Shown here in pieces: positions 17,544-25,987 of a stretch of 64,000 bases of DNA. The stretch covers positions 248,001-312,000 of the forward strand of contig NZ_JBHSBI010000001.1 in the NCBI RefSeq assembly GCF_042650645.1, given 5' to 3'. The first letter of the stretch is position 1. Every line of letters begins with the position of its first letter. The notes under the pieces are model-generated. The model searched no databases. It was not told the origin of the DNA and worked only from the letters and a program-made list of their open reading frames with translations. The translations under genes and the position numbers were made by a program. This DNA is from Nonomuraea purpurea (GTDB lineage: Bacteria; Actinomycetota; Actinomycetes; Streptosporangiales; Streptosporangiaceae).

Positions 17544-18821
17544 ATGATGGAGGCGCGGCCGGCGGTCGACGATGCCGCGCTCGGGCGCGAGGCACTGGCC
17601 GTGCTCGAGGCGAACTGGACGGGCACTGGCACCGTGCCCGCGCCAGGGCTCTACCCGCACCAATGGAGCTGGGACTCCGCCTTCGTCGTGATCGGGCTGG
17701 CCAGGCACCGCCCCGACCGGGCCCGCGACGAGCTGCTCAGCCTGCTGCGGGGGCAGTGGGCGACCGGGATGGTGCCGCACATCGTCTTCCACACGCGGGA
17801 GGCGTACTTCCCAGGGCCCGCGGTGTGGCGATCCCAGGAGAACGACGCCGCGCCCAAGGTGCTCACCTCGGGGCTCACCGCGCCGCCGCTGCACGGGCTG
17901 GCCCTGTGGTGGCTCTACCGCCACACAGGGGACGCCGCCTTCGTCAGAAAGGCCTATCCGGCGCTGGTCGCCCAGCACGAGTACCTCGCCTCGGCCCGCG
18001 ACCTCGGGGGAGCGGGCCTGGCCGCGATCGTGCACCCGTGGGAGTCGGGCATGGACGACAGCCCGGCCTGGGACCAGGCGCTGGCCGCGCTGCCCGCGAT
18101 CAGGTACGGCTATCGCAACGTGGAGCTCGAGGAACGCCGCCCCGACAGCGATCACGAACGCTACGTCTGGCTGGCCATGCGCTACCGGGACGCCGGATAC
18201 AGCCCCGGCTACCTGCGCGACGAGCATCCGTTCGCGATCGAGGACCCCATGTTCAACGGGATCTGGCTGGCCTCCTGTCAGGCCATGGCCGAGCTGGCGC
18301 CGCTCGTCCACGCCGACCCCGCCCCGCACGCCGAGCAGGCGGAACGCATCAGGCAGGCCATGATCGAACGGCTCTGGGACGGCTGCTACTACGCCAGGGA
18401 CCTGCGCTCCGACCAGTTGATCAAGGTGTGCACGGTGGGCTCCTTCGGGCCGCTGCTCGACCCCGGGCTGCCCGGCGACCAGCTCAACGCGGCCGTCGAG
18501 GTGCTGGAGTCGGCCAGGTTCATGGGCGCGACCGGCTACCCCGTGCCGAGCTGCGAGATCCGCGCCACCCAGTTCGACAGGACCCGCTACTGGCGCGGCC
18601 CCTCATGGGTGAACACCAACTGGCTGTTACGCAGGGCCGCGATCGTGCACTCGCTCGACCGGCTCGGCCAGCAGCTCACCAACGGCACCCTGCGCCTGGT
18701 CCGGCAGGCCGGCTTCCGCGAGTGCTTCGACCCCTTCGACGGCAGCGGACGCGGCTGCCGGGACTTCTCCTGGAGCGCCGCGCTCACCCTCGATCTGCTC
18801 GCCGATACCGTAAGAGAATGA
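17544..18821 (+). CDS. GH63-type glycoside hydrolase (glucosylglycerate hydrolase-like)
   Basis: The protein has 425 residues with an (alpha/alpha)6-barrel glycosidase pattern: YPHQWSWDSAF near residue 35, VHPWESGMDDSPAWD, DPMFNGIW, and RYWRGPSWVNTNWLL near residue 350. WDSAF and the YWRGPxWxNxNWLL block are typical of GH63 and related MGH1-type enzymes. Actinobacterial members of this size include the glucosylglycerate and mannosylglycerate hydrolases of compatible-solute turnover. There is no signal peptide, so it is cytoplasmic. ATG 17544 or 17547 are equally possible. The gene overlaps the next by four bases (ATGA). The substrate cannot be settled from sequence. Confidence 0.8.
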   Translation: MMEARPAVDDAALGREALAVLEANWTGTGTVPAPGLYPHQWSWDSAFVVIGLARHRPDRARDELLSLLRGQWATGMVPHIVFHTREAYFPGPAVWRSQENDAAPKVLTSGLTAPPLHGLALWWLYRHTGDAAFVRKAYPALVAQHEYLASARDLGGAGLAAIVHPWESGMDDSPAWDQALAALPAIRYGYRNVELEERRPDSDHERYVWLAMRYRDAGYSPGYLRDEHPFAIEDPMFNGIWLASCQAMAELAPLVHADPAPHAEQAERIRQAMIERLWDGCYYARDLRSDQLIKVCTVGSFGPLLDPGLPGDQLNAAVEVLESARFMGATGYPVPSCEIRATQFDRTRYWRGPSWVNTNWLLRRAAIVHSLDRLGQQLTNGTLRLVRQAGFRECFDPFDGSGRGCRDFSWSAALTLDLLADTVRE

Positions 18822-19291
18822 GCATTCTCCGCCGCCTGCCCGCCGACGTGCGCAAATCCCTGAAAACCGAGCCGGGGGAGCGGGTGCTGACCTTCGCCAA
18901 GTCCGGCGACGGTTACGCCGTGGCCACGAACCTCGCGCTGCACCTGTCCGACGGGGCGCGGCTGCCGTACGAGGAGATCGACAAGGCGTCGTGGAGCGAG
19001 GAGGGCGTGCGCGTCCTGACCACGGACGGAGCATGGCACGTCGAACAGATCACCGAGCCGCGCCTGCTTCCCGAGACCCTGCGCGAACGGGTCAACTCCA
19101 CGATCGTGGTCAACAAGCACGTCAACCTGCCGGGCAGGGGCGGCGTGCGGCTGGTGGCCAGACGGCGGCCCGGCGGTGAGGTGCTCGGCTGGACGTTCGT
19201 CTTCGACGACGGGCTCGACCCCGAGGACCCCGGCCTGCGGGCGCAGGCCGAGCAGGCCCTGGAGGGGCTCAGACGCAGCATGGGCGTCTAA
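18818..19291 (+). CDS. Conserved hypothetical protein
   Basis: A 157-residue soluble protein (MSILRRLPADVRKSLKTEPG). It has a beta-rich N-terminal part that looks like a PH-like barrel (RVLTFAKSGDGYAVATNLAL, YEEIDKASW) and an acidic, helical C-terminus. The start codon overlaps the stop of the glycosidase gene (ATGA), so the two are probably co-translated. I recognise no named family. The gene ends tail to tail with the YtxH-like gene on the other strand, overlapping by four bases. Confidence 0.75.
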   Translation: MSILRRLPADVRKSLKTEPGERVLTFAKSGDGYAVATNLALHLSDGARLPYEEIDKASWSEEGVRVLTTDGAWHVEQITEPRLLPETLRERVNSTIVVNKHVNLPGRGGVRLVARRRPGGEVLGWTFVFDDGLDPEDPGLRAQAEQALEGLRRSMGV

Positions 19292-19599
19292 CGCGGCATG
19301 CCGGTTTCGTGGGCCTCCTTGTCCATGAGGTCCTCCTCGGGCCAGCCCGTGCCGGTCTCAGGCTTGTGATCACCGAGGAACGGGATGCGCCGCTGCAGCG
19401 TGTCCCCGACCCGCTCCCTGGCCATCCCGGCGATCTTCGCCGTCTGCGCGCCGACCACCCCCGCGATCTCCTGCACCCTGGGGTTGTCGGCGACGCGCTG
19501 GGCGGTTCTCTTGATCTGCTCGTACCGCTCGCGTCCTGCCCGGCTGCCCAGCACGTAGCCGATCGCCAAGCCGGCAGCGAATGTCATTCGATAACGCAT
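19288..19599 (-). CDS. YtxH-like small membrane protein
   Basis: 103 residues. One N-terminal hydrophobic segment (MTFAAGLAIGYVLGSRAG) is followed by a basic, helical tail (RERYEQIKRTAQRVADNPRV). The motif GYVLGSRAGRERYEQI is typical of the YtxH-like family in actinomycetes. ATG 19599 is supported by GGAGGTGCGAA just upstream. The cellular role of this family is unclear; a stress-related envelope protein is the usual suggestion. Confidence 0.75.
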   Translation of the reverse strand: MRYRMTFAAGLAIGYVLGSRAGRERYEQIKRTAQRVADNPRVQEIAGVVGAQTAKIAGMARERVGDTLQRRIPFLGDHKPETGTGWPEEDLMDKEAHETGMPR

Positions 19600-19726
19600 T
19601 TCGCACCTCCGCTGTCTCCGGGCCTACCCCACTTACGATGCGACACGCACTCTCCGAGTGCGCTAATCTATTCCTGCGCACGACGCCAGGGCCAAAGCCC
19701 CGGACGAAGTGGGCGGACAATCTCGA

Positions 19727-19801
19727 TCCCGCGTAGCTCAATGGCAGAGCAGCCGGCTGTTAACCGGCAGGTTACAGGTTCGAATCCTGTCGCGGGAGCC
19801 A
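19727..19801 (+). tRNA. tRNA-Asn (anticodon GTT)
   Basis: Acceptor arm TCCCGCG (19727-19733) pairs fully with CGCGGGA (19791-19797). The D arm contains AGCTCAATGGCAGAGC. The anticodon stem GCCGG/CCGGC encloses loop CTGTTAA with anticodon GTT. The T arm is ACAGGTTCGAATCCTGT. Discriminator G is followed by an encoded CCA. Confidence 0.96.
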
Positions 19802-19807
19802 GCACAC

Positions 19808-19839
19808 GAGGCCCCTTTCCAGTCTTTGGCAGGGGCCTC
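19808..19839 (+). terminator. Hairpin terminator after tRNA-Asn
   Basis: GAGGCCCCT (19808-19816) pairs perfectly with AGGGGCCTC (19831-19839) across a 14-base loop, seven bases after the tRNA. There is no T-tract, which is common for actinomycete terminators. Confidence 0.65.
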
Positions 19840-20053
19840 ACGCGTCTCTGGATCACCGGCCAGGAGGCCAGCCCTTCAAGGGGATCCGCTCGTCGCGCCT
19901 TCCGCCCCGACCCCGCCCTCGACACGCCCGGCCGCACCTCGGTCCGACTTGCCTGAGCCGTGGTACCTGAAGATGGCTTTGGGGATCTTAAGGCTCGCTT
20001 CAGGTGCGGTGGGCCACTCTCGAGGCTGTCAATCACCTCGGGGAGGAGATCCC

Positions 20054-20443
20054 ATGTTGAAGCGACGCATCGCCATAGTCATCACGGCCGCCACGCTCGG
20101 CCTGGCGGGCATGGCCGGGTCGGCGCTGGCCGACGACAGCGTGGTCAGGGTGCATCCGGACAGGGGGCACACGATCGGGCACGGCGGGAAGCTGAAGTGC
20201 TGGATGGCCGACGGCAAGGTCGTCAGGTTCTCGAAGGCGAAGGCCGCCAGGTTCGTGGAGAAGGACTTCATCGAGCCGGCCTACGCGGGGTCCGTCACCG
20301 AGAACGGCGTCACGACCGTCCCGGCGGATCGGCTGTCGATGAGCGTTCCCACCAAGGAGCTGGGATACAAGGTCAGCAACCGCTGGAAGCACCGCCGCGT
20401 CGTCCAGCTCACCTGCGTGTGGGACGGACGCGCGGACAGGTAG
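20054..20443 (+). CDS. Small secreted protein
   Basis: This 129-residue protein has a clear Sec signal peptide (MLKRRIAIVITAATLGLAGM, cleavage after GSALA near residue 26). The mature part is basic and about 100 residues long. It contains two Cys (LKCWMADGK and QLTCVWDG) that could form one disulfide. GGGAGGAG lies ahead of ATG 20054. No family was recognised. A GC-rich hairpin follows, so it is probably transcribed alone. Confidence 0.75.
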   Translation: MLKRRIAIVITAATLGLAGMAGSALADDSVVRVHPDRGHTIGHGGKLKCWMADGKVVRFSKAKAARFVEKDFIEPAYAGSVTENGVTTVPADRLSMSVPTKELGYKVSNRWKHRRVVQLTCVWDGRADR

Positions 20444-20450
20444 GCGGCGG

Positions 20451-20468
20451 GCGCCCCTGCGGGGGCGC
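20451..20468 (+). terminator. Hairpin after the small secreted protein gene
   Basis: GCGCCCC (20451-20457) and GGGGCGC (20462-20468) form a seven-pair stem with loop TGCG, eight bases after the stop codon. Confidence 0.5.
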
Positions 20469-20671
20469 TCCCCGTAATCGGCTGATCACGCAATTCTCGG
20501 GTTGGCGGGACAAAACGGGGCCAGGCGCGGAAAGATGGGCGGGCCGGTCCCTTGGGCCGGAAGCCGCGAACAGGTCGCAACGGCGGGCGTGGAGAGGGCG
20601 CCGCCGCCAGGACGTGCCGCCGACCCGGAATCGGCGGGGCGATCCGATGACGGAGAAGTGCTGATTGCTGC

Positions 20672-21805
20672 GTGCGTACCTGGATCAGGACCCTGCGTCC
20701 TTTGGATGCCCCCGCCGTACAGGCCGTGATCGAGCGGACCGCCGACCCGCGTGAGGCGGAGCGCTTCATCAGGCTCTTCCATGCAGAGAACCCCTCCCTC
20801 GGCGGCCTGTACGCCCGTCTGCGCGACGTCGCCAGGGAGATCGCCCGCTTCGGGACGTACACGCACACGTTCGAGGAGCTCGAGTTCGGCGCCCGGGTGG
20901 CCTGGCGTAACAGCAACCGGTGCATCGGGCGGCTCTACTGGCGCTCGCTGAAGGTGCGTGATCGCAGGCAGGTGCGCACGGCCGAGGGGGTGGCCCTCGA
21001 GTGCGTCGCGCACCTGCGTGAGGCCACGGGGAACGGCAAGATCAGGCCCACTGTCACCGTCCTGCATCCCGACACTCCCGCCCTGCCGGGGCCCAGGATC
21101 CTGAACGATCAGCTCATTCGCTACGCCGGATACCGTACCCGCGGCGGCGGCGTCGTCGGCGACCCGAGGAACGTCGAGCTCACCGAGGCGGCCAGGGCGC
21201 TGGGGTGGCCGGGCGGGTCGGGGCGGTTCGACGTGCTGCCGCTGATCATCCAGCCGGGCCGAGGGGATCGGCTGCTGTGCAACGTGCCGGGGGACGCCGT
21301 GCTGGAGGTGCCGCTGGTCCATCCGGAGTACGCGTGGTTCGCGGAGTTGGGGCTGCGCTGGCACGCCGTACCGGCTATTTCGGATATGTGCCTGGAGATC
21401 GGCGGCGTCTGCTACCCCTGCGCCCCCTTCAACGGCTGGTACATGGGCACCGAGATCGGCGCCCGCAACCTGGCGGACACCGACAGATACGACCAGCTCG
21501 CGGTCGTGGCCGAGCGGCTCGGGCTCGACACCTCCACCGAACGCTCCCTGTGGCGCGACCACGCGCTGGTGGAGCTGAACGTGGCGGTGCTGCACTCCTT
21601 CGAGCGGGCGGGGGTCACGATCAGCGACCACCACACCGAGTCGCGCCGCTTCCTCACCCACCTGTCGCGCGAGGAGAAGGCCGGGCGCGTCTGCCCCGCG
21701 GACTGGTCGTGGATCGTGCCGCCGCTATCGGGCAGCGCCACCCCGGTCTTCCACCGCTACTACGACACTCGCGTCCTGACCCCGTCCTTCGTCCACCATC
21801 GTTAG
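20672..21805 (+). CDS. nos: Bacterial nitric oxide synthase oxygenase
   Basis: The 377-residue length is typical of bacterial NOS. The protein makes nitric oxide and citrulline from arginine. Heme-ligand Cys84 sits in WRNSNRCIGR. Other NOS blocks are GGRFDVLPLIIQ-like (SGRFDVLPLIIQPGR), LRWHAVPAISDM, and PFNGWYMGTEIGARN, where Glu261 binds the arginine guanidinium. No reductase domain is fused and no reductase gene is adjacent, so electrons must come from cellular flavodoxin or ferredoxin reductases, as in other bacteria. The start is GTG 20672; the nearest GGAG is rather far upstream, so the start is less certain than the gene. The last 81 bases overlap a phosphatase gene on the opposite strand. 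Confidence 0.95.
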   Translation: MRTWIRTLRPLDAPAVQAVIERTADPREAERFIRLFHAENPSLGGLYARLRDVAREIARFGTYTHTFEELEFGARVAWRNSNRCIGRLYWRSLKVRDRRQVRTAEGVALECVAHLREATGNGKIRPTVTVLHPDTPALPGPRILNDQLIRYAGYRTRGGGVVGDPRNVELTEAARALGWPGGSGRFDVLPLIIQPGRGDRLLCNVPGDAVLEVPLVHPEYAWFAELGLRWHAVPAISDMCLEIGGVCYPCAPFNGWYMGTEIGARNLADTDRYDQLAVVAERLGLDTSTERSLWRDHALVELNVAVLHSFERAGVTISDHHTESRRFLTHLSREEKAGRVCPADWSWIVPPLSGSATPVFHRYYDTRVLTPSFVHHR

Positions 21806-22489
21806 CCGCGCGCGCAAGGCCGCCAGGTCGGAGGCGGTCAGACCGGCCGCCGTCAGGTACGCCTCGACGTCCAGGCCGTCCAGGAGCCCGCCGACGACCT
21901 CGCGGGTCGTGGTCCCCGTCGCGTCCAGGCGGGCCCGTACCCGCAGGTCGTCGTCCGGCTCGCCGAGCAGGGCGTAGAGCGGGCGCAGGCGGGCGGCCGA
22001 CAGCTCGTAGTCGGCCACGATGTGCTCCCGCGCCACTCCGGCCAGCGCGAGCAGCAGGAGCGTGATCAGCCCTGTCCTGTCGCGGCCGGCCACACAGTGC
22101 ACGAGCACGCCGCCGGGCCGCGCGTGCGCGATCGCCCGCAGGGCCCTGGCGCAGCGGCCGGGGAATCGTTCCATGAACGGCCGCAGGTAGAGGGGTGTCC
22201 CGCCGTGCGGCCCGCGTCCTGGGTCGCCCGGCTCGTCCAGCGGCACCGGGACGACGGTGATCTCCGGCGGACGGTGGCCGGTGCCGGCGTGGTGCTCGCC
22301 GGGCGTGCGCAGGTCCACGATCGTCCGTACGCCGTGCGCGAGCGCCGCCGCCCAGCCCGCCTCGGTGAGCCGGTCGGGGGTGTCGGAGCGCACGACCGAC
22401 CCCCAGCGTGTACGGAGCCCGGACGCGGTGGACAGCCCGCCGAGGTCGCGGACGTTGTGGCAGCCGTCCCACGCCAGGTGCCGTTCCAT
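21725..22489 (-). CDS. Tyrosine-specific/dual-specificity protein phosphatase (Y_phosphatase3-like)
   Basis: The protein has 254 residues. The CX5R catalytic loop is intact as VHCVAGRDRTG with nucleophile Cys132. The N-terminal block HNVRDLGGL, followed by VVRSDTPDRLTEAG and RTIVDLRTPGE, is typical of the bacterial tyrosine/phosphoinositide phosphatases related to mycobacterial PtpB. ATG 22489 is preceded by GGAAGGGATGATCGA. The 3' end runs 81 bases into the convergent nos gene, so the two messages are complementary over that stretch. Confidence 0.88.
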   Translation of the reverse strand: MERHLAWDGCHNVRDLGGLSTASGLRTRWGSVVRSDTPDRLTEAGWAAALAHGVRTIVDLRTPGEHHAGTGHRPPEITVVPVPLDEPGDPGRGPHGGTPLYLRPFMERFPGRCARALRAIAHARPGGVLVHCVAGRDRTGLITLLLLALAGVAREHIVADYELSAARLRPLYALLGEPDDDLRVRARLDATGTTTREVVGGLLDGLDVEAYLTAAGLTASDLAALRARLTMVDEGRGQDASVVVAVEDRGGAAR

Positions 22490-22540
22490 TCGATCATCCC
22501 TTCCTTGCCTTCCCAGGTTAGAACATGATTCGGTTAGGGC

Positions 22541-23314
22541 ATGGCGGAACTCGTTCTCTCCACGCTCGACCAGGGCGTGCTCACGCTGACCTTCAACCGT
22601 CCCGATGCGCTGAACGCCTGGACGGACGCGATGGGACGGCGCTACTTCGACCTGCTCGCCCAGGCCGAGAAGGACCCGGACGTGCGCGCCGTGGTCGTCA
22701 CCGGCGCGGGCAAGGGCTTCTGCGCGGGCGCCGACTTCAAGACGCTGACCGCCATCCAGACCGGCACGTACGACGAGCGGCCCGACCTCCGGCCCAACAC
22801 CTTCCCCACCACCATCGGCAAGCCGATCATCGCCGCCGTCAACGGGGCCTGCGCGGGGCTGGGCATGGTGCACGCGCTCGTCTGCGACCTCGTCTTCACC
22901 GCCGAGGAGGCCAAGTGGACGACGGCCTTCGCCCGCCGGGGGCTGATCGCCGAGTACGGGCTGTCCTGGGTGCTGCCCCGGATCATGGGGCAGCAGCGGG
23001 CCATGGACGTGCTGCTGTCGGGGCGGGTGTTCACCGGGCGGGAGGCGTACGAGCTGGGGCTGGCCAACCGGGCCCTGCCCGCAGAATCCTTGCTGGCCGA
23101 GGTGCAGAGCTACGCCCGGGAACTGGCCGTGCACAGTTCTCCGGCGTCCATGGCGGTGATCAAGCGGCAGGTCTGGGGCGATTGGGACACGACGCTGGAG
23201 GAGTCGGCCAAGGCGGCGGTCCGCGAGATGCTGGCCTCCTTCGAGCGGCCCGACTTCACGGAGGGCGTCGCCAGCTTCCTCGAACGCCGCCCCCCGAACT
23301 TCCCCGCCCTCTGA
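22541..23314 (+). CDS. Enoyl-CoA hydratase/isomerase family protein
   Basis: 257 residues with the crotonase fold: LTFNRPDALNAWTDAM near the N-terminus, VVVTGAGKGFCAGADFKTL (oxyanion-hole region) at about residues 56-75, and AVNGACAGLGMVHALVCDLV at about 105-125. The residue at the usual second catalytic position lies in the FARRGLIAEYGLSWVLPR segment. It probably acts on 2-enoyl-CoA in fatty-acid or amino-acid breakdown; the exact substrate is not readable. Divergent from the phosphatase gene, 51 bases apart, so the two likely share a promoter region. Confidence 0.9.
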   Translation: MAELVLSTLDQGVLTLTFNRPDALNAWTDAMGRRYFDLLAQAEKDPDVRAVVVTGAGKGFCAGADFKTLTAIQTGTYDERPDLRPNTFPTTIGKPIIAAVNGACAGLGMVHALVCDLVFTAEEAKWTTAFARRGLIAEYGLSWVLPRIMGQQRAMDVLLSGRVFTGREAYELGLANRALPAESLLAEVQSYARELAVHSSPASMAVIKRQVWGDWDTTLEESAKAAVREMLASFERPDFTEGVASFLERRPPNFPAL

Positions 23315-23354
23315 CGCCAGATCGGCCCCACCCCGGGCTGGGGCGGTAGGGAGG

Positions 23355-24467
23355 TCAGGCGATGCGGTGGGCGCCCTTGGCCGGGGTGGCAGGCAGGAAG
23401 CGCGGGGGCTGGAAGCCGCGCTCGGCGTACGCGCCCACGACCGACTCCTGGACGCTGTCCAGCCGTTCCTGCGGCACCAGCGCGATGGCCGACCCGCCGA
23501 ACCCGCCGCCGGTCATCCGCGCCCCCCGCGCCCCGCCCCGGATGGCGGCCTCCACCGCCAGGTCCAGTTCGGGGGAGGAGACCTCGTACTGGTCCCGCAG
23601 CGACAGGTGGGAGGCGTTGAGGAGGGCGCCGATCTCGACGACGTGACCCGCGCGCAGCAGCCCGATGAGGGCCTCCACGCGGTGGTTCTCGGTGACGACG
23701 TGCATGGTGCGCTTGCGTTCGTCCCCCTGCAGCCGGTCGAGGGCCGCCGCCAGGTCGGTGACGTCGCGCAGGGCGGGGACGCCGAGCTTGCGGGCGGCCG
23801 ACTCGCATTCGGCGCGGCGCTTGGCGTACTCGCCCCCCGCGTGCTCGTGGTGCACCTGGGTGTCGATGATGAGCAGGCTCAGCCCGTGGGCGGACAGGTC
23901 GAAGGGGATGGTGCGGAAGCCGAGCGAGCGGCAGTCGAGGAAGAGCGCGCGCCCCTCTTCTGACAGCGCGGAGGCGGCCTGGTCCATGATGCCGCAGGGC
24001 ATGCCGACGAAGTCGTTCTCCGCCTTCTGGCTGAGCAGGGCGATCTCCATGGGCGTCATGCCCAGGTCGTGCAGGTCGTTGAGGGCGGAGGCGACGGCGA
24101 CCTCAAGGGCGGCGCTGGAGCTGAGGCCCGCGCCCTGCGGGATGTCGCCGTCGATGGCGATGTCGGCGCCCGACACGCGGTCGCCCAGCATGGCCAGCAC
24201 GCCCACGACGTAGCGGGTCCAGCCCTTGGACTCCTCGTGGGTGGCCAGCGTGACGGGCTCGCCCTGGGACTGGAGCGACAGCAGGCGGATGACGCCGTCG
24301 GTACGCGGTGTGACGGCGGCCGTCACGCCCCACGGCACCGCGAACGGGAGGACGAAGCCGTCGTTGTAGTCGGTGTGCTCGCCGATCAGGTTGACCCGGC
24401 CGGGCGCATGCCAGGTGGTTTGGGGGGACGCGCCATACGCGGCACGAAAAGTCTCAACAACGCGCAT
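23355..24467 (-). CDS. galK: Galactokinase
   Basis: 370 residues of the GHMP kinase family. The galactokinase signature GRVNLIGEHTDYNDGFVLP lies at about residues 25-43. The phosphate loop is PQGAGLSSSAALEVA at about 110-125, and the C-terminal GHMP motif is MTGGGFGGSAIAL. It phosphorylates galactose to galactose-1-phosphate with ATP. ATG 24467 was chosen because GGAGTG lies eight bases upstream; a longer reading has no ribosome-binding site. No galT or galE is adjacent, so it stands outside a classical gal operon here. Confidence 0.93.
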   Translation of the reverse strand: MRVVETFRAAYGASPQTTWHAPGRVNLIGEHTDYNDGFVLPFAVPWGVTAAVTPRTDGVIRLLSLQSQGEPVTLATHEESKGWTRYVVGVLAMLGDRVSGADIAIDGDIPQGAGLSSSAALEVAVASALNDLHDLGMTPMEIALLSQKAENDFVGMPCGIMDQAASALSEEGRALFLDCRSLGFRTIPFDLSAHGLSLLIIDTQVHHEHAGGEYAKRRAECESAARKLGVPALRDVTDLAAALDRLQGDERKRTMHVVTENHRVEALIGLLRAGHVVEIGALLNASHLSLRDQYEVSSPELDLAVEAAIRGGARGARMTGGGFGGSAIALVPQERLDSVQESVVGAYAERGFQPPRFLPATPAKGAHRIA

Positions 24468-24510
24468 AATCAAACACTCCTCAACAAAGGCCCGACCGTA
24501 GACTAGCGTC

Positions 24511-25296
24511 ATGGAGGAGCTCCTGGATCCAGGGCTCGGTGCGGTCCGGGTGTTCCTGATGCGTGAGGACAACAAGCGGCGCAAGCTCAAGTACAACCTG
24601 AACGCCGCCAGGCTGCTGACCTTCGGCGGGGCCTACTCCAACCACATCAGGGCCGTGGCCGAGGCCGGGCGGCGGCACGGCATCGAGACGATCGGGGTCA
24701 TCCGCGGCGAGGAGCACCTGCCGCTCAACCCGTCGCTCGCCCACGCCGTGGCCTGCGGCATGACGATCACCTATCTGGACCGCGCCTCCTACCGGCTCAA
24801 GGACACCGGGGAGGTGCTGGCGCGGCTGCGGGCGGAGTGGGGCGAGGACGTGGTGATCCTCCCCGAGGGCGGCAGCAACGCGGCCGCCGTGCGCGGGTGC
24901 GCCGAACTGCCCGCGGAGATCGGCGTCGACCATGACGTCGTGTGCTGTCCCGTCGGGACCGGCGGGACGCTGGCCGGCATCTCGGCGGGGCTCGGCGAGG
25001 GCAGGCGGGCGCTGGGGTTCGCGGTGCTGAAGGGGGCCGGGTTCCTCGCCGGTGAGGTGGCCAGGTTGCAGCAGGAGGCGTACGGGCGTACGTGGTCGAA
25101 CTGGGAGATCAACCTCGACTACCACTTCGGCGGATACGCCCGATCGACCCCGGAACTAGACCGATTTATCGAGCAATATCGGGTGGAGGGCATCTACGTG
25201 GCGAAGATGCTCTACGGAATCCTCGACCTGGCCCGCCGAGGCGCCTTCGCCCCCGGCACCCGCATCGTCGCCGTCATCACCGGTGAGCCGAGCTAG
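24511..25296 (+). CDS. PLP-dependent D-cysteine desulfhydrase/ACC-deaminase-like protein, shortened
   Basis: A 261-residue fold-type II PLP enzyme. It has NKRRKLKYNL with the presumed PLP lysine, LLTFGGAYSNHIRA, PEGGSNAAAVRG and VCCPVGTGGTLAGI (phosphate-binding loop). Relatives of about 300-330 residues carry, from memory, about eight residues between RED and GNK and about ten between the KLKYNL helix and LLTFGG. Both stretches are missing here, although the frame is kept. These losses flank the PLP lysine, so activity may be changed or lost. It starts 43 bases from the divergent galK gene. The family call is firm; the substrate (D-cysteine or 1-aminocyclopropane-1-carboxylate) is not. Confidence 0.8.
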   Translation: MEELLDPGLGAVRVFLMREDNKRRKLKYNLNAARLLTFGGAYSNHIRAVAEAGRRHGIETIGVIRGEEHLPLNPSLAHAVACGMTITYLDRASYRLKDTGEVLARLRAEWGEDVVILPEGGSNAAAVRGCAELPAEIGVDHDVVCCPVGTGGTLAGISAGLGEGRRALGFAVLKGAGFLAGEVARLQQEAYGRTWSNWEINLDYHFGGYARSTPELDRFIEQYRVEGIYVAKMLYGILDLARRGAFAPGTRIVAVITGEPS

Positions 25297-25302
25297 CGTG
25301 CG

Positions 25303-25848
25303 CTAACCCAGGTGGTCGAGCACAGGGGCGACCAGCGCGTTCAGTTCGCGGGTCAGCACCGTCACCGCGCGATGGGCGCGCTGCTCGACCTCGTCGTGCG
25401 GGCCCTCGGGCTCCGGCGGCAGGTCGTCGAGGGGCAGCGGGGCCTCGACGAGCAGCGTGGCCCGCAGGAACGGGATGCGCGCCAGATCCTGCTGGGTCGG
25501 CTCGACGTACTGCCCGAAGGTCTCCTGCCAGCCCAGCCAGCCCCGGTCGCGCCACCAGGCCCGCGACCGCGTCAGCTCCTCCGGCAGCGGCGAGACGATC
25601 CTGACGCGGGCGTACAGGGTGCCGTCCCAGGTGTTGCGGTGGCACTCGGCGTCCAGCACGCGGCGGTCCCAGCGTACGTAGCCCGGGGTCAGGGACGGCG
25701 GCGTGGCCAGCCGCCAGGCCGCGCAGGCGAACCGGACGGGGGCGATGTCGCCCCAGTCGAAGGCGTCCAGGCTTTTGCGGACGTGTACGGCATAGCGCCC
25801 GTCACGGTCTCTGTCGAACTCATGATCGATCCAGAACGCTTTTGCCAT
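25303..25848 (-). CDS. Conserved hypothetical protein
   Basis: A 181-residue soluble protein (MAKAFWIDHEFDRDRDGRYA) rich in Trp, Arg and Asp, with segments VRFACAAWRLATPPSLTPGY and RSRAWWRDRGWLGWQETFGQ. No signal peptide, membrane segment or known catalytic motif is visible. It is convergent with the PLP-enzyme gene and divergent from the TPR gene. I do not recognise the family. Codon use matches its neighbours, so it is probably a real gene. Confidence 0.65.
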   Translation of the reverse strand: MAKAFWIDHEFDRDRDGRYAVHVRKSLDAFDWGDIAPVRFACAAWRLATPPSLTPGYVRWDRRVLDAECHRNTWDGTLYARVRIVSPLPEELTRSRAWWRDRGWLGWQETFGQYVEPTQQDLARIPFLRATLLVEAPLPLDDLPPEPEGPHDEVEQRAHRAVTVLTRELNALVAPVLDHLG

Positions 25849-25943
25849 GAGGACTACGCTACGGCCCCCTCCTGGTTCTCGGCGCGAGGACCGGAGATCT
25901 CGGAATGTCCTGTGGCCCCGAGCGGCACATGTGTAGCTTTTTC

Positions 25944-25975
25944 ACATTATTGGATGACCACATTGTTGGATGACC
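25944..25975 (+). repeat. Two-copy 16-bp tandem repeat before the TPR gene
   Basis: ACATTATTGGATGACC (25944-25959) is followed at once by ACATTGTTGGATGACC (25960-25975) with one mismatch. The array ends 12 bases before the chosen ATG 25988. It is either a small duplication in the 5' leader or a paired binding site. Confidence 0.7.
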
Positions 25976-25987
25976 GTGGAGTGGACA

